From Ancylothrix sp036704045 (GTDB taxonomy: Bacteria; Cyanobacteriota; Cyanobacteriia; Cyanobacteriales; Oscillatoriaceae): 64,000 bases of DNA. The stretch's first letter is position 1. Each line of letters begins with the position of its first letter. Positions 43,767-52,819 of this stretch are shown piece by piece. Where the stretch lies: assembly GCA_036704045.1 (NCBI GenBank), contig DATNQM010000022.1, positions 558,001-622,000 of the forward strand. Reading direction: 5' to 3'. Both the position numbers and the translations under genes were made by a program. The notes under the pieces were generated by a model. The model saw only the letters and a program-made list of their open reading frames with translations, was not told where the DNA came from and made no database searches.

Positions 43767-46619
43767 TTATTGCCACTCGCCTTGAAGGGTAAAACCGGCC
43801 CAGAAAAACGGATTTTGCCAGTCTTTTTGTTGCCACATTTCAATTTGTGCAGCCCGTAAAGCCGCAGTAGGTGTTAAATTTTGTTGTAGCATTCCCTGAT
43901 AGAAATTGACCATTAATTCTGCTGTGGCTTCATCATCTACACTCCACAAAGAAACAACTATTCTAGCTGCACCGGCATACATAAAACCTCTTGTTAATCC
44001 TACCAAACCTTCCCCACGAATTTGCTGCCCTAAACCAGTTTCACAAGCACTTAAAACAACTAACTCTGCCGGCAAATTTAAATTAAAAATATCAGGCAAA
44101 GCTAAAAACCCATTTTTTGCATTTCCTTGTTCATTTACCAGTGATAAAACTAACCCTGATAACTCTGGTTTAGTGCTATTTAAAATACCGTGTGTTGCAA
44201 AATGAACAATTTTATAATTGCTTAATTCTGCACTGGTTGCTAAATCGCGGTTGGCGGCAAAACCAAAAGCTTTAGTTTTTTGAAAATCCGGTACTAAAGC
44301 TAAAATTTCTTCAGCTTCTGTGCGTGTAAAAGGTAATCGTTTAAAATTAAATCCCAAAGATTTAGATGTAGAATCATTAGGAGTATTTAGTAATGAAAAA
44401 TCAAGAGATTTTATCTCCTTGACTCTTTCATCGTTTTTGGCAAAAACCGGATCTGCCAAAACAGCTAATGTTTTAGACGCTGGTTGTCTTCCTCTAAGTT
44501 CCCTTCTTAAAACTCCAATGGTTGAAGCTGAAGGTAAACTAACCAATTCATTATCTACTATCAAAGGTACATAACTCTCATTTTGCTTGGCTTTTGTTAA
44601 GGCGGCAAAAGGAATATACTGCAAAGCACCATCACTGACAATTAACAGCCTTTTTTTATCTAATTTATCCACCACCGGCTGTAATATTATTTCACTTAAA
44701 GCATGAGAAATCTGCAACGTTTTTTGACGACGTATTCTTAAAGTAGGAACTGTTACAGCATCTCGAAATTGTCTAGCAATGCTTTCAATTTTTTCGCGGG
44801 AAGGCAATTCATAGCTAGTAATCGAATCTTGAGTTACTAGCCATAAAAAGCTGCGTTTTTCCCCCAAAGAATACTCCAATAACACGGTATCTTTATCCAG
44901 TACCTTTTCCTGAATTTCTTCTAAGGTTAAAGGCTTAGGTTGTGTTAATGCTGCGTAGCGGGGACTAGTATCTCTAATTTGTGCTTGCACAGATCGATAT
45001 TCTTTTAATAAATTAGTAATTTCCGTAGAAACATTAATGATTTGTTCTTTTTTATAAATACCTCCTAGAAGTTGAGAACGTCTTTCTTCTAATGTGCCAA
45101 GTTGTTGTTGTAAACTTTGTTCTTTTTCTAATAATTCTGGTTCTATTCCTTGGCGAATTTCGGCGCCGGTTTGAGTAAGAATTTCTAAAAGCGAACGAGC
45201 GCGTCCTCTTTCACTTGCTTGCAATGCTAAAGCCTTAAAATTTTTATTTGGATAAACCTTATCCATTTCCATCAACAAATCTATATAAAACTCATAGTAA
45301 TCTTGTTTGGAAGCAAAAAATGAAGCCCGGAACTCTTGAGAATCTACTTTTGTTCGCAAATCTTCAATAATTTCTAACGCTAATTCTATCTTTTCTTTTG
45401 CTTCTTCCAGGTTTCCTTCCTGCCTTTGGGCGATAGCAATTCTATATAATGTTAAGGCTTCTTTTGGGCGGTCTCCTACTTCTTGACGGAGTTTTAAAGC
45501 TTGGTCATAATAAGCTAAAGCTTTGCTATTATCCCCAGTATTTGCATATACAAAGCCTAAGTTATTTAAGGTACTCGCTTCACCGCGTTTATCTCCAGCT
45601 TGTTGCCACAAAGGTAAGGCTTTATTATAAACATCCAAAGCCTTATCTAAATCGTTTGTATTTGCATACACAAAGCCGATATTATTTAAAGTTGTGGCAC
45701 TGCGGCGACGGTTGCTAGTTTGTTCCCACAAAGGCAATGCTTTTTCATAAAATTCTAAAGCTTTAGGATATTCATTTGTATTAGAATACACTAAACCCAT
45801 ATTATTTAAGGTTAAGGGAATGCCGGTTTTGTCTCCCACTTCTTGATAAATTTCTAAAGCTTGATTATAAGAATCTAAAGCTTGCTGATACTGCCCTAAA
45901 CTATCATAAATTGCACCTATATTATTAAGAGTTGTTGCTTGTACACCTTTTTCACCAATTTCTCGCCACAAAGGCAAAGCTTGATTGTAGGAATCTAAGG
46001 CTTTTTGATATTCGCTTTTAGCATCATAAATCACCCCCATATTATTTAATGTGTAGGCTTCTCCGCCTTTATCTCCAGCTTCTTTATAAAGCTTAAGGGC
46101 TTGCTGATAGCTTTCTAAAGCCGGGTCAAATTTCCCTAAATCTGCATTGACTAAACCAAGACTATTTAAAGTATCAGCAACGGCAATTTTATCGTTTAAT
46201 TCTTCGTATAACTTTAAAGCTTTACTATAAGTTTCAAAGCTGTCATTTTTATTGTCAGTGCTGTTATATATGGCTGCAATACCTGAAAGAGTTTCTGCTT
46301 GTTTGGTTTTGTCTCCTAAATTTACATAAATTTGTAAGGCTTTTTGCCACTTTTCTAAAGCTTGAGGCAAAGACTGAGAAGTGTTTTCTTGAAAAAACTT
46401 TAAACCTTCTTCAAAATATTTATCTGCTTCTTGGCGATGAGGATCAATTGGAACAGAATTTTGTTGAGAAACTTCAAGGTTTTTTGCTAAACTCACACTG
46501 CCTGAAAATGGTAATAAGATGAAACTCGATATTAACAAAATGGCATGAAGTCTAAATTTGTAGCTAACTTGACGGTGATTTTTAGAGGGGGAAGTCATAC
46601 AGTTTAAATATTTAAACAT
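43767..46619 (-). CDS. Exported TPR-CHAT protein (caspase-like putative protease)
   Basis: A 950-residue protein. A signal peptide spans about residues 20-45 from the first ATG; a second ATG at 46598 would shorten it by seven residues. About eight to nine 40-residue TPR units follow (residues about 58-420), with the consensus ATLNNIGxxYxxxxxYxKALxxYxxALxLW. A coiled-coil linker leads to a CHAT domain (about 620-945). The catalytic dyad of the caspase-like fold is present: H810 in HFATHG and C859 in SACETGLG. CHAT proteases elsewhere cut partner proteins, including gasdermins and Csx30, but this one is exported and its substrate is unknown. It is the first gene of the CHAT-DUF928-cyclase-channel operon and is divergent from a FecR-domain gene. 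Confidence 0.92.
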   Translation of the reverse strand: MFKYLNCMTSPSKNHRQVSYKFRLHAILLISSFILLPFSGSVSLAKNLEVSQQNSVPIDPHRQEADKYFEEGLKFFQENTSQSLPQALEKWQKALQIYVNLGDKTKQAETLSGIAAIYNSTDNKNDSFETYSKALKLYEELNDKIAVADTLNSLGLVNADLGKFDPALESYQQALKLYKEAGDKGGEAYTLNNMGVIYDAKSEYQKALDSYNQALPLWREIGEKGVQATTLNNIGAIYDSLGQYQQALDSYNQALEIYQEVGDKTGIPLTLNNMGLVYSNTNEYPKALEFYEKALPLWEQTSNRRRSATTLNNIGFVYANTNDLDKALDVYNKALPLWQQAGDKRGEASTLNNLGFVYANTGDNSKALAYYDQALKLRQEVGDRPKEALTLYRIAIAQRQEGNLEEAKEKIELALEIIEDLRTKVDSQEFRASFFASKQDYYEFYIDLLMEMDKVYPNKNFKALALQASERGRARSLLEILTQTGAEIRQGIEPELLEKEQSLQQQLGTLEERRSQLLGGIYKKEQIINVSTEITNLLKEYRSVQAQIRDTSPRYAALTQPKPLTLEEIQEKVLDKDTVLLEYSLGEKRSFLWLVTQDSITSYELPSREKIESIARQFRDAVTVPTLRIRRQKTLQISHALSEIILQPVVDKLDKKRLLIVSDGALQYIPFAALTKAKQNESYVPLIVDNELVSLPSASTIGVLRRELRGRQPASKTLAVLADPVFAKNDERVKEIKSLDFSLLNTPNDSTSKSLGFNFKRLPFTRTEAEEILALVPDFQKTKAFGFAANRDLATSAELSNYKIVHFATHGILNSTKPELSGLVLSLVNEQGNAKNGFLALPDIFNLNLPAELVVLSACETGLGQQIRGEGLVGLTRGFMYAGAARIVVSLWSVDDEATAELMVNFYQGMLQQNLTPTAALRAAQIEMWQQKDWQNPFFWAGFTLQGEWQ

Positions 46620-46853
46620 TGACTGTGAAGTATATAATAATTATTACAAATTTGCTAGATATTTTCGGGACAATATCTAGCCTTTGTTAAAGGAAGTTGA
46701 AACTTTTTTTTTCTTAAATTCGTCTCATAAGTTTTTTGCTAATTTTGACGATGTTGGATGCCTAAACCAAAGCCAAGGGTCTTAAAATGGCTGATTTGGT
46801 AAGAGTTGATTGTATGATTAACAGTGTTTTGCTATGGATGAGAAGTTTTATAG
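46620..46853. promoter_or_regulatory. Divergent CHAT operon / FecR control region
   Basis: 234 bases between two divergent genes, AT-rich, with TATAAT-like hexamers close to the CHAT start (around 46633-46645). Co-regulation of both transcription units from here is plausible. No clear operator is visible. Confidence 0.4.
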
Positions 46854-47879
46854 ATGAATAAACTTTTAAAAGGCTGCAAACCGGCTTGTGCTTGGGTTGG
46901 TTTGCTTTTGGGAATAGTTGCAACACCGGCCCTGGCAGAAGTATCTTATGCTGAAAATGACCCAGCAGTTTCAAATAAAGCTGAGGTTTTCGATTTCCCC
47001 GAAGTTGATATCATTGCCACAAATGGGATAGTCGCTCAGGTTCCGTCTGGCCGTGCGCTAGTTGTGGAAGAACTAAAAGGAAAGGTGATGATCAATGGCA
47101 AGCAGGCTCAAGTAGGAGACCGTTTAGTTGCGGCGGATGTTTTAATGACAGATATTGACTCCACAGCACGGTTACGGGTAGATAGTTTTATTGGGGTGGT
47201 GGAGGTAGCAGAACTTTCGACGCTGGAAATACAGACACTTTCTGGGCCGGTTGGTGTTAATCCTAATCAAGTAACGGGGCTTTCGGTTCCCAGGGGAAGA
47301 GTTAGACTTTCGATTGCTCGTTCGGTGGCTAGACCGGCCCGCAGTTCTGAAGCAGAAAGTCAACAAGTCGCGGGTTTATCAACACTGACGGGCTTGGGAA
47401 TTAATAATATTTCTCAAGATAGTACAACGGCTAGCAGTTCGCCGGTGCGCGTACGAACACCGGCCGGCGTGGCTGGGGTTAGCGGTACGTCGTTTGGAGT
47501 TGATGTTAGTTCAACCGGCAAGACGGGCTCAGATACAGTCGATGGACAAGTAGCTGTAGCCGCCCAAAATCGCCAAGTATTAGTCAATCGCGGCTTTTTT
47601 ACCGTAATTAATCCTGGCCAAGGGCCCATCAGTCCCTTACAAAATCCCACTATTTCTGAGTTAAAAATGTTTCGCGTTTTGAGGTTAGGGCGGACAAGTG
47701 CTCGGATTATTGGTCAGGTTGGGCCGATGGATTTAGTTTATATTGATAACCAAGAAATTCCAACAGATGCAGAAGGTAAGTTTAATACCATTGTCCATAC
47801 TCCCCCAAGTCGCCGCATTAAAGTTGTAGTACGCGGGCCTTCGGTGCGAGAGCGGTATTATAATATTGCCCTTGATTAG
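46854..47879 (+). CDS. Exported FecR-domain protein
   Basis: A 341-residue protein with a signal peptide (cleavage near residue 28, TPALA). A FecR domain lies at about 68-230: the start ELKGKVMINGKQAQVGDRL, then DSTARLRVDSFIGVVEVAELS, VPRGRVRLSI and RVRTPAGVAGVSGTSFGV. There is no transmembrane anti-sigma anchor, so unlike iron-responsive FecR it is likely a soluble or surface-bound cyanobacterial FecR protein. The C-terminal 100 residues form a beta-rich module (about 255-340). It diverges from the TPR-CHAT operon. FecR, CHAT, DUF928 and CHASE2 genes recur together in filamentous cyanobacteria as I recall, suggesting a shared envelope function. Confidence 0.82.
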   Translation: MNKLLKGCKPACAWVGLLLGIVATPALAEVSYAENDPAVSNKAEVFDFPEVDIIATNGIVAQVPSGRALVVEELKGKVMINGKQAQVGDRLVAADVLMTDIDSTARLRVDSFIGVVEVAELSTLEIQTLSGPVGVNPNQVTGLSVPRGRVRLSIARSVARPARSSEAESQQVAGLSTLTGLGINNISQDSTTASSSPVRVRTPAGVAGVSGTSFGVDVSSTGKTGSDTVDGQVAVAAQNRQVLVNRGFFTVINPGQGPISPLQNPTISELKMFRVLRLGRTSARIIGQVGPMDLVYIDNQEIPTDAEGKFNTIVHTPPSRRIKVVVRGPSVRERYYNIALD

Positions 47880-48247
47880 TTATTTATTATTGAGGATTGA
47901 TTGTTAATACAAACTAAAACAAGTTAATAACTATCAATTCTCGATAAATGCCGGTTTTTGTCTTAATTTATTTAACCTCAGCAACGGCATTTATACCATT
48001 GTTCATTTCATCGTCCTAAGCAAAAAACCCGATTTATTTAAAAAACCGGGTTTTAAACAACCGTTTAATTTACTTCAAATAACTGAAAATCCTATAAAAA
48101 AAGGCCGGTTTACCCCTAGGAATGGAAAAAAGCAAACAATAATGTTTTGTTTAACCCCCGAAAGGGAACTTTAGGTTAAGAACCGGTTTACCTGCATTGA
48201 TGCAGAAACCTCAAATCAGTATAAACCAGCCTCTACTAAACCAACCA
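47880..48247. other. Gap after the FecR gene with terminator and repeated GCCGGT/ACCGGT motifs
   Basis: 368 bases. They hold the 48024-48054 terminator and two copies of CCGGTTTACC (near 48105 and 48184). No reading frame or RNA gene is recognisable. Confidence 0.45.
48024..48054. terminator. Bidirectional intrinsic terminator between FecR and GGCT-like genes
   Basis: AAAACCCG (48024-48031) pairs with CGGGTTTT (48047-48054) around a 15-base A/T-rich loop, with the T run forming the end of the stem in both directions. It lies between convergent genes and can serve both. Confidence 0.75.
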
Positions 48248-48823
48248 CTAGGCACATAAACTGGTGGGTTTTTGGTATTCCCGTTGTTGGAGTTGATACA
48301 TATGGTTAAAGAGTGACCAGCAATATTGTTCGGGTAGCCCGCAGGTCAGAGCTCCGCGTAGTACAACGTTGAAGTACCAATCGTTAGGCGCTAATTCTTG
48401 AGGCAGTTTGTTAACAACAACGTAGGTACGGACATTTGTGTAGGTTTGTTTTTGGCTATGAATTTCTACCGTTTCGTGACGGTAGCCGCCTCTGGGGACA
48501 TCTTCTCGTTCGTCTAGCAGGTGGCTGAGTCTCCAGGGTAGTTGGTAGAGGACTCCTTGAACGCTGGTAGTAGAGTCTTTCACAATGTCTAATACGCCAC
48601 AGTTTCGGCGGCTGGAGTGACAGTAAAATCCAAGGCGGTATCCTTTGAGGGTGGCTGGGCCAATGACGTATTGATGAGTGTTTTCACCTAGTGAGCGCTT
48701 CAAATCAACTGGACACATACAAGAACCGTAGGCGAAGTAATAAAAAGTGGGTTCGTTTTGATAAGGGGCCGTTTGGGGTTGCTGTATCCAGCTTTTGTGA
48801 AGCTGTAGAGAATGAAGGCTCAT
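48248..48823 (-). CDS. Gamma-glutamylcyclotransferase-like protein
   Basis: A 191-residue protein with the GGCT/AIG2 signature YFAYGSCMCPVDL at residues 29-41, the PATLKGYRLGF strand and a candidate catalytic acid in LLDEREDVP. GGCT enzymes release 5-oxoproline from gamma-glutamyl amino acids or glutathione; substrates of bacterial members vary. A 25-residue N-terminal extension and a short Gln-rich tail lie outside the fold. It is cytoplasmic, with no signal peptide. It converges on the FecR gene across a terminator. Confidence 0.82.
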   Translation of the reverse strand: MSLHSLQLHKSWIQQPQTAPYQNEPTFYYFAYGSCMCPVDLKRSLGENTHQYVIGPATLKGYRLGFYCHSSRRNCGVLDIVKDSTTSVQGVLYQLPWRLSHLLDEREDVPRGGYRHETVEIHSQKQTYTNVRTYVVVNKLPQELAPNDWYFNVVLRGALTCGLPEQYCWSLFNHMYQLQQREYQKPTSLCA

Positions 48824-49046
48824 AGGTGGTTATTTTTCCTTCTTTTTTTATATTGCCGATTCTATCAGAGCTTTGGAAAAAATACAACAGTATTCCGCTA
48901 GGATAACCGTAGATTATTTTGGGCTTGGCGTCAAAAGGGAAAGTGCTATAAAAGGTGTGGGTGGAAATTAACCGGTGGTTTCTGCTTTTGGGCGCAGAAG
49001 CGTAAGAGTGCCGGTGTGGGTTAATAGTTTTTTTGTGGTTTTGGTT

Positions 49047-49730
49047 ATGAGTTCTGAAAAAGCATCTACGTTGAATTTACGGTCAGAGTCAGCATCAATC
49101 CGCTTATTGATTGTCGAAGATGATCCGATGATGCAGTTGGGTTTAGAGCAGAGTTTGGCTGCTTATTCTCATCTATCCGTCGTAGGGCAAGCTGAGGATG
49201 GCTATTTAGGAGTGGCGGCGGCGTTGAGGTTAAAACCAGATTTGGTGGTTATGGATATTGGGTTGCCGCGTTTGGATGGTATTGCAGCCACGCAACAAAT
49301 TAAGGAAGCTTTGCCCGATGTGCGAGTTGTGATGTTGACTTCCCATACCACAGAGACGGAGATTATTGCGGCTTTGTCTAGTGGGGCGGATGCCTATTGT
49401 ATTAAGGGGGCTAGTGTTGATCGTCTGTTGTTGGCAATTGAAGCGGCGATGGAGGGGGCGACTTATTTAGATCCGCAAATTGCAAAAAAGGTAATGGAGA
49501 ACTTGAGGTTGCCTGCGGCTATGCCGGTGGGCAGTTTTGGACAGTTGTCAGCGCGGGAGTTGGAGGTTTTACGGTTGATGGTTGAGGGGTTGAGTAATCC
49601 TGAAATTGGGGCGAGGTTGTTTTTAAGTCCGAATACTATTAAAACTCATGTTCGGGGAATTATGAATAAGTTGGCGGTGGATGATCGAGTTCAGGCGGCT
49701 GTAGTTGCTTTGCGGGCAGGGTTGGTTTAA
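49047..49730 (+). CDS. NarL/FixJ-family response regulator (LuxR-type HTH)
   Basis: 227 residues from the ATG at 49047; a GTG at 48975 would add 24 residues unlike the family. The receiver domain has acidic D25/D26, phospho-acceptor D70 (VVMDIG) and the conserved lysine in AYCIKGAS. The C-terminal LuxR HTH (about 160-225) contains LSARELEVLRLMVEGLSNPEIG and the recognition helix SPNTIKTHV. It is a DNA-binding response regulator. It ends 47 bp from the end of a convergent PAS/GAF histidine kinase, which could be its partner although the two are not co-transcribed. Confidence 0.9.
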   Translation: MSSEKASTLNLRSESASIRLLIVEDDPMMQLGLEQSLAAYSHLSVVGQAEDGYLGVAAALRLKPDLVVMDIGLPRLDGIAATQQIKEALPDVRVVMLTSHTTETEIIAALSSGADAYCIKGASVDRLLLAIEAAMEGATYLDPQIAKKVMENLRLPAAMPVGSFGQLSARELEVLRLMVEGLSNPEIGARLFLSPNTIKTHVRGIMNKLAVDDRVQAAVVALRAGLV

Positions 49731-49777
49731 GTTTTTTCCAGATTTTTATGAAAAAAAGAGTTTTTTTACCAATAAAA

Positions 49778-52399
49778 TTACTCTGCAAAAACCGGCAAAG
49801 TGAACCAAAAAGTCGCGCCGCTGCCAAGGGTACTAACAGCACCAATTTCGCCTTGATGAGCTCCAATAATTTGCCGGCATAAATATAAACCTAAACCTAA
49901 ACCCATTGACCGGCGCATATTACTGCCACGAGTATAAAGATCAAAAAGCTTTTCGCATTGTTCTTGCGTCATTCCCACACCATTATCTTTTAAAACACAG
50001 CGAATAATGGGGGTAGAAAAATCATTTTTTGGCTCTTCAAGAATAGCAGTAAAATTCAAATTTAACCCTGGAGGATTGTGGTTTAAGGCATTTACAATCA
50101 AATTTTCAAAAACTCGCCATAATTGCGAAGAATCTGCCATTATCAAAGGTAAATTTGGTGCTATTTCGCAATTCAGACAAGCTTGATTTTGAAGAAGCAA
50201 AGGTTGTAAATCTTCTACCACATTTTGCATTAATTCTTCTAAGGAAACCGGCTCACATTGTAGTCTTATTCCTCTGACTTCTGTGGCGTGAACTTCCAAA
50301 AGAGAATTAATCATTTTTAGCTGTCTTTCGCATCCCTGTTTCATTCTATTTAAAATCGAACTAGAGACAGAAATAACCGAATTAAAAGGCTGCTGAACTT
50401 CCGCCAAATTTAATAAATTATTCAACACCAATAGCGAACCCATCACCGGCGTGCGGAGGTCATGCGTAACCGCGTGTAAAAACAAATCTTTCAATCGATT
50501 TAATTCTTGCAATTCTTGATTTCTTTCTTGTAGTTCTGCTGTTCTTGCCATTACTTGTTTTTCTAAATCATTTTTGTGTTCTTTTAATTCTTTATACAAT
50601 TTTGCTTGCTTAATAGCAATTGCTACTTGAGTAGCTAAACGTTCTAATAATTCTATTTCAAATAACTCCCACTTCCGAGCATCAGCACATTGATTAACTC
50701 CTAATAAACCAAAGGGTTCTTCATCCAAAACAATCCGAACCGATAGACTTGCTTTAATGTTATAATCACTGTAAAACTGTGATAAATAAGGTGAAATATT
50801 CATCGTAGAAATGTCATCTACAACTCGAATTGAATTGCTGTCAAATAAAGGCTTTATTTCTCCTTTATAAAGAGTGCTTGCTGTAACAAAACCCAACACA
50901 GAAGGAAAGCCAGGCAAAACAGATTCTGCCACAATTATACCATCGGCATTTTCGTCTAAATGACCAATATAAACTCTATCAGCTTGCAAAAAATGGCGAA
51001 CTTCATCTACAGTTGTTTGCAGTATTTCTTGTAAATCTAAAGATTGGTGAATTCGCAGCGCAATTTCTCCTAAAAGCCGGTCACGTTCTTGAGTTTCTCG
51101 TAATTTTCTTTCTGCTTCCATTCTCTCTGCTTCTGCTTTTTTGAGGTTGGTAATATCTACCCCAACGCAAACGGCCATTTTTCCTTCATTATATTTTTTT
51201 GCAAATACTAAATGAGGCCGAATTTCTCCTGATATATTAGTCTCAATTTCTTGGCAGTCTTCCCACTTTGGAGAATTAAAAAATTTTTCTAAAAGTTCTC
51301 GCAAGTTCCCAGCGGCTTGTAAAAAGCCTACTTCTTGATTAATAAAATTTTCTGGAGGAAGTTTAAAATTTTCCGCTAAATAACCATTAACTCCCAAATA
51401 TTTTAAATCAGAACTTACCCAAGAAACACAACCCGGCACCGCATCCAAAACCGCCTGTAAATGATCTTTTGCTTCTTGTAAAGCTTGTTGGGCGTATTTT
51501 TTTTCTGTAATATCCCGTACAATTGTTAACACTTCTGAATCGCCATTTACAGCAATTCTTGCTTCATAATGACGCTGATAAACATCAGGAAAAGGTAATT
51601 GATATTCAAAAACTTGTAGTTGTCCAGTAGATAAAGCTCTTTCAATATAAAACATTCTTTTTTCTGCCACCGGTCTTGGCAAAACGTCATAAATATTCTC
51701 ACCAATATGCTGTCCCAATGACATCAGCAAATCATTATTTTTTGGTGCTTTTATATCTAAATAAGTGCCATCTCGACTCATCCGAAATATTAAATCAGGA
51801 ATAGCACTCAACAAACTACTATTCTTTCTTTCACTTTCTCGCAAATTTTCTTCCATCTGTTTGCGATCAGTAATATCAAAAGCAGCCCCGATCACGGCGA
51901 TAATTTCATCATTAGTATTGAAAACCGGCCGGTACCATGATTCAAAAGCCAATCCTGACAATTTAACAGTCGCCGCAAACGTTTCTCCTCTCAACGCCCG
52001 ACGGCTATTTTCGATAATTTCTGGAACGTGTTTATATAATTCAAAAACCGACTTTCCTACCTCTTCTCCTGCTTCTATTCCTAGCTTTTCTAACAATTTT
52101 CCTTCCGAAAATGTAAACACTCCATTGGCATCAAGGGCCCACAGCTTTAGTGGGGCATTTGCAATTACCATTCGTAAAAATTCTTGTTGTTCTTTTAAGG
52201 TTTTTTCTGTCTGTTTTCGAGTTTCAATTTCTGCCAACAGTTGTTTATTAACTGCTTCTAAGGCAGCTATTTTAGCATAAAAACTATTTTCATTTTCACC
52301 CATTGAGATTTGCTCAATACAATCCATCTCTGATTTTTTAACTTCCAAGTCTGTCTGCGTTTCTTCAGCGTTCAAGTTGTTTGGTTTGTGGTTGTACAT
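49778..52399 (-). CDS. Multi-PAS/GAF sensor histidine kinase
   Basis: 873 residues from the ATG at 52399, which has AAAGGA upstream; a TTG at 52420 would add seven. A coiled coil (about 40-75) precedes three PAS domains (about 80-190, 200-310 and 320-430). A GAF domain follows (about 455-610, LGEIALRIHQSLDLQEIL to LATQVAIAIKQAKLY), then a HisKA segment with the phospho-acceptor in AVTHDLRTP and a HATPase domain ending TLGSGATFWFTLPV. There are no membrane segments, so it is cytosolic. The GAF domain lacks the usual chromophore Cys near the expected position (I see no PCxxH motif), so bilin binding is doubtful. Convergent with the NarL regulator. Confidence 0.9.
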   Translation of the reverse strand: MYNHKPNNLNAEETQTDLEVKKSEMDCIEQISMGENENSFYAKIAALEAVNKQLLAEIETRKQTEKTLKEQQEFLRMVIANAPLKLWALDANGVFTFSEGKLLEKLGIEAGEEVGKSVFELYKHVPEIIENSRRALRGETFAATVKLSGLAFESWYRPVFNTNDEIIAVIGAAFDITDRKQMEENLRESERKNSSLLSAIPDLIFRMSRDGTYLDIKAPKNNDLLMSLGQHIGENIYDVLPRPVAEKRMFYIERALSTGQLQVFEYQLPFPDVYQRHYEARIAVNGDSEVLTIVRDITEKKYAQQALQEAKDHLQAVLDAVPGCVSWVSSDLKYLGVNGYLAENFKLPPENFINQEVGFLQAAGNLRELLEKFFNSPKWEDCQEIETNISGEIRPHLVFAKKYNEGKMAVCVGVDITNLKKAEAERMEAERKLRETQERDRLLGEIALRIHQSLDLQEILQTTVDEVRHFLQADRVYIGHLDENADGIIVAESVLPGFPSVLGFVTASTLYKGEIKPLFDSNSIRVVDDISTMNISPYLSQFYSDYNIKASLSVRIVLDEEPFGLLGVNQCADARKWELFEIELLERLATQVAIAIKQAKLYKELKEHKNDLEKQVMARTAELQERNQELQELNRLKDLFLHAVTHDLRTPVMGSLLVLNNLLNLAEVQQPFNSVISVSSSILNRMKQGCERQLKMINSLLEVHATEVRGIRLQCEPVSLEELMQNVVEDLQPLLLQNQACLNCEIAPNLPLIMADSSQLWRVFENLIVNALNHNPPGLNLNFTAILEEPKNDFSTPIIRCVLKDNGVGMTQEQCEKLFDLYTRGSNMRRSMGLGLGLYLCRQIIGAHQGEIGAVSTLGSGATFWFTLPVFAE

Positions 52400-52819
52400 T
52401 TTCTGGTTTTCCTTTAGCAAATAAATTTAAAAATTAACTTGATTCCTGCCAATATTGAAAAGACATAATTCTGAAATTTCGCTATCCTTGAGTTACACTC
52501 ACCGAATTTAACTTTAGTAATCAAAAAAAACTTAAAACACAAACGATGCCAATCAAATGTTTAATAAAAATTAATTTTTTAGCGCAGTCATCACTAATAT
52601 CTATCCATTTTATAACATACCTCTTCCTTTAGAACCGGCAATCATACTTTTGTAGAACTAGAAACTCTTACTGCCGGTAGAGTTAACAATACCCGATTAT
52701 TGATTATAAATATAACTATTAAATTCTTTGAGGGCCCTGTACTCAATTTAAACCTCAAATTAACCTGTTTTCTCGTCTCAGACATTGAAAAAACTAGTTT
52801 TAATAAAAGGTAAACTGTC
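52400..52819. other. Divergent region kinase / small membrane protein
   Basis: About 420 bases with no reading frame or RNA gene recognised. A small inverted repeat (AACTCT...AGAGTT) occurs near 52664-52685. AAAAGG nine bases before 52820 is the ribosome site of the small gene. Confidence 0.4.

Noticed and set aside
39289..46619. CBASS or Pycsar type anti-phage system
   Set aside because: Cyclase plus membrane effector plus CHAT looks similar at first. But the cyclase has a CHASE2 sensor and membrane helices, the effector is a bCNG channel, and CHAT and DUF928 are exported. No CD-NTase or Pycsar effector (PycTM/PycTIR) is present.
48975..49046. GTG at 48975 as start of the NarL-type regulator
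   Set aside because: The added 24 residues are unlike receiver-domain N-termini; the ATG at 49047 gives a normal protein.
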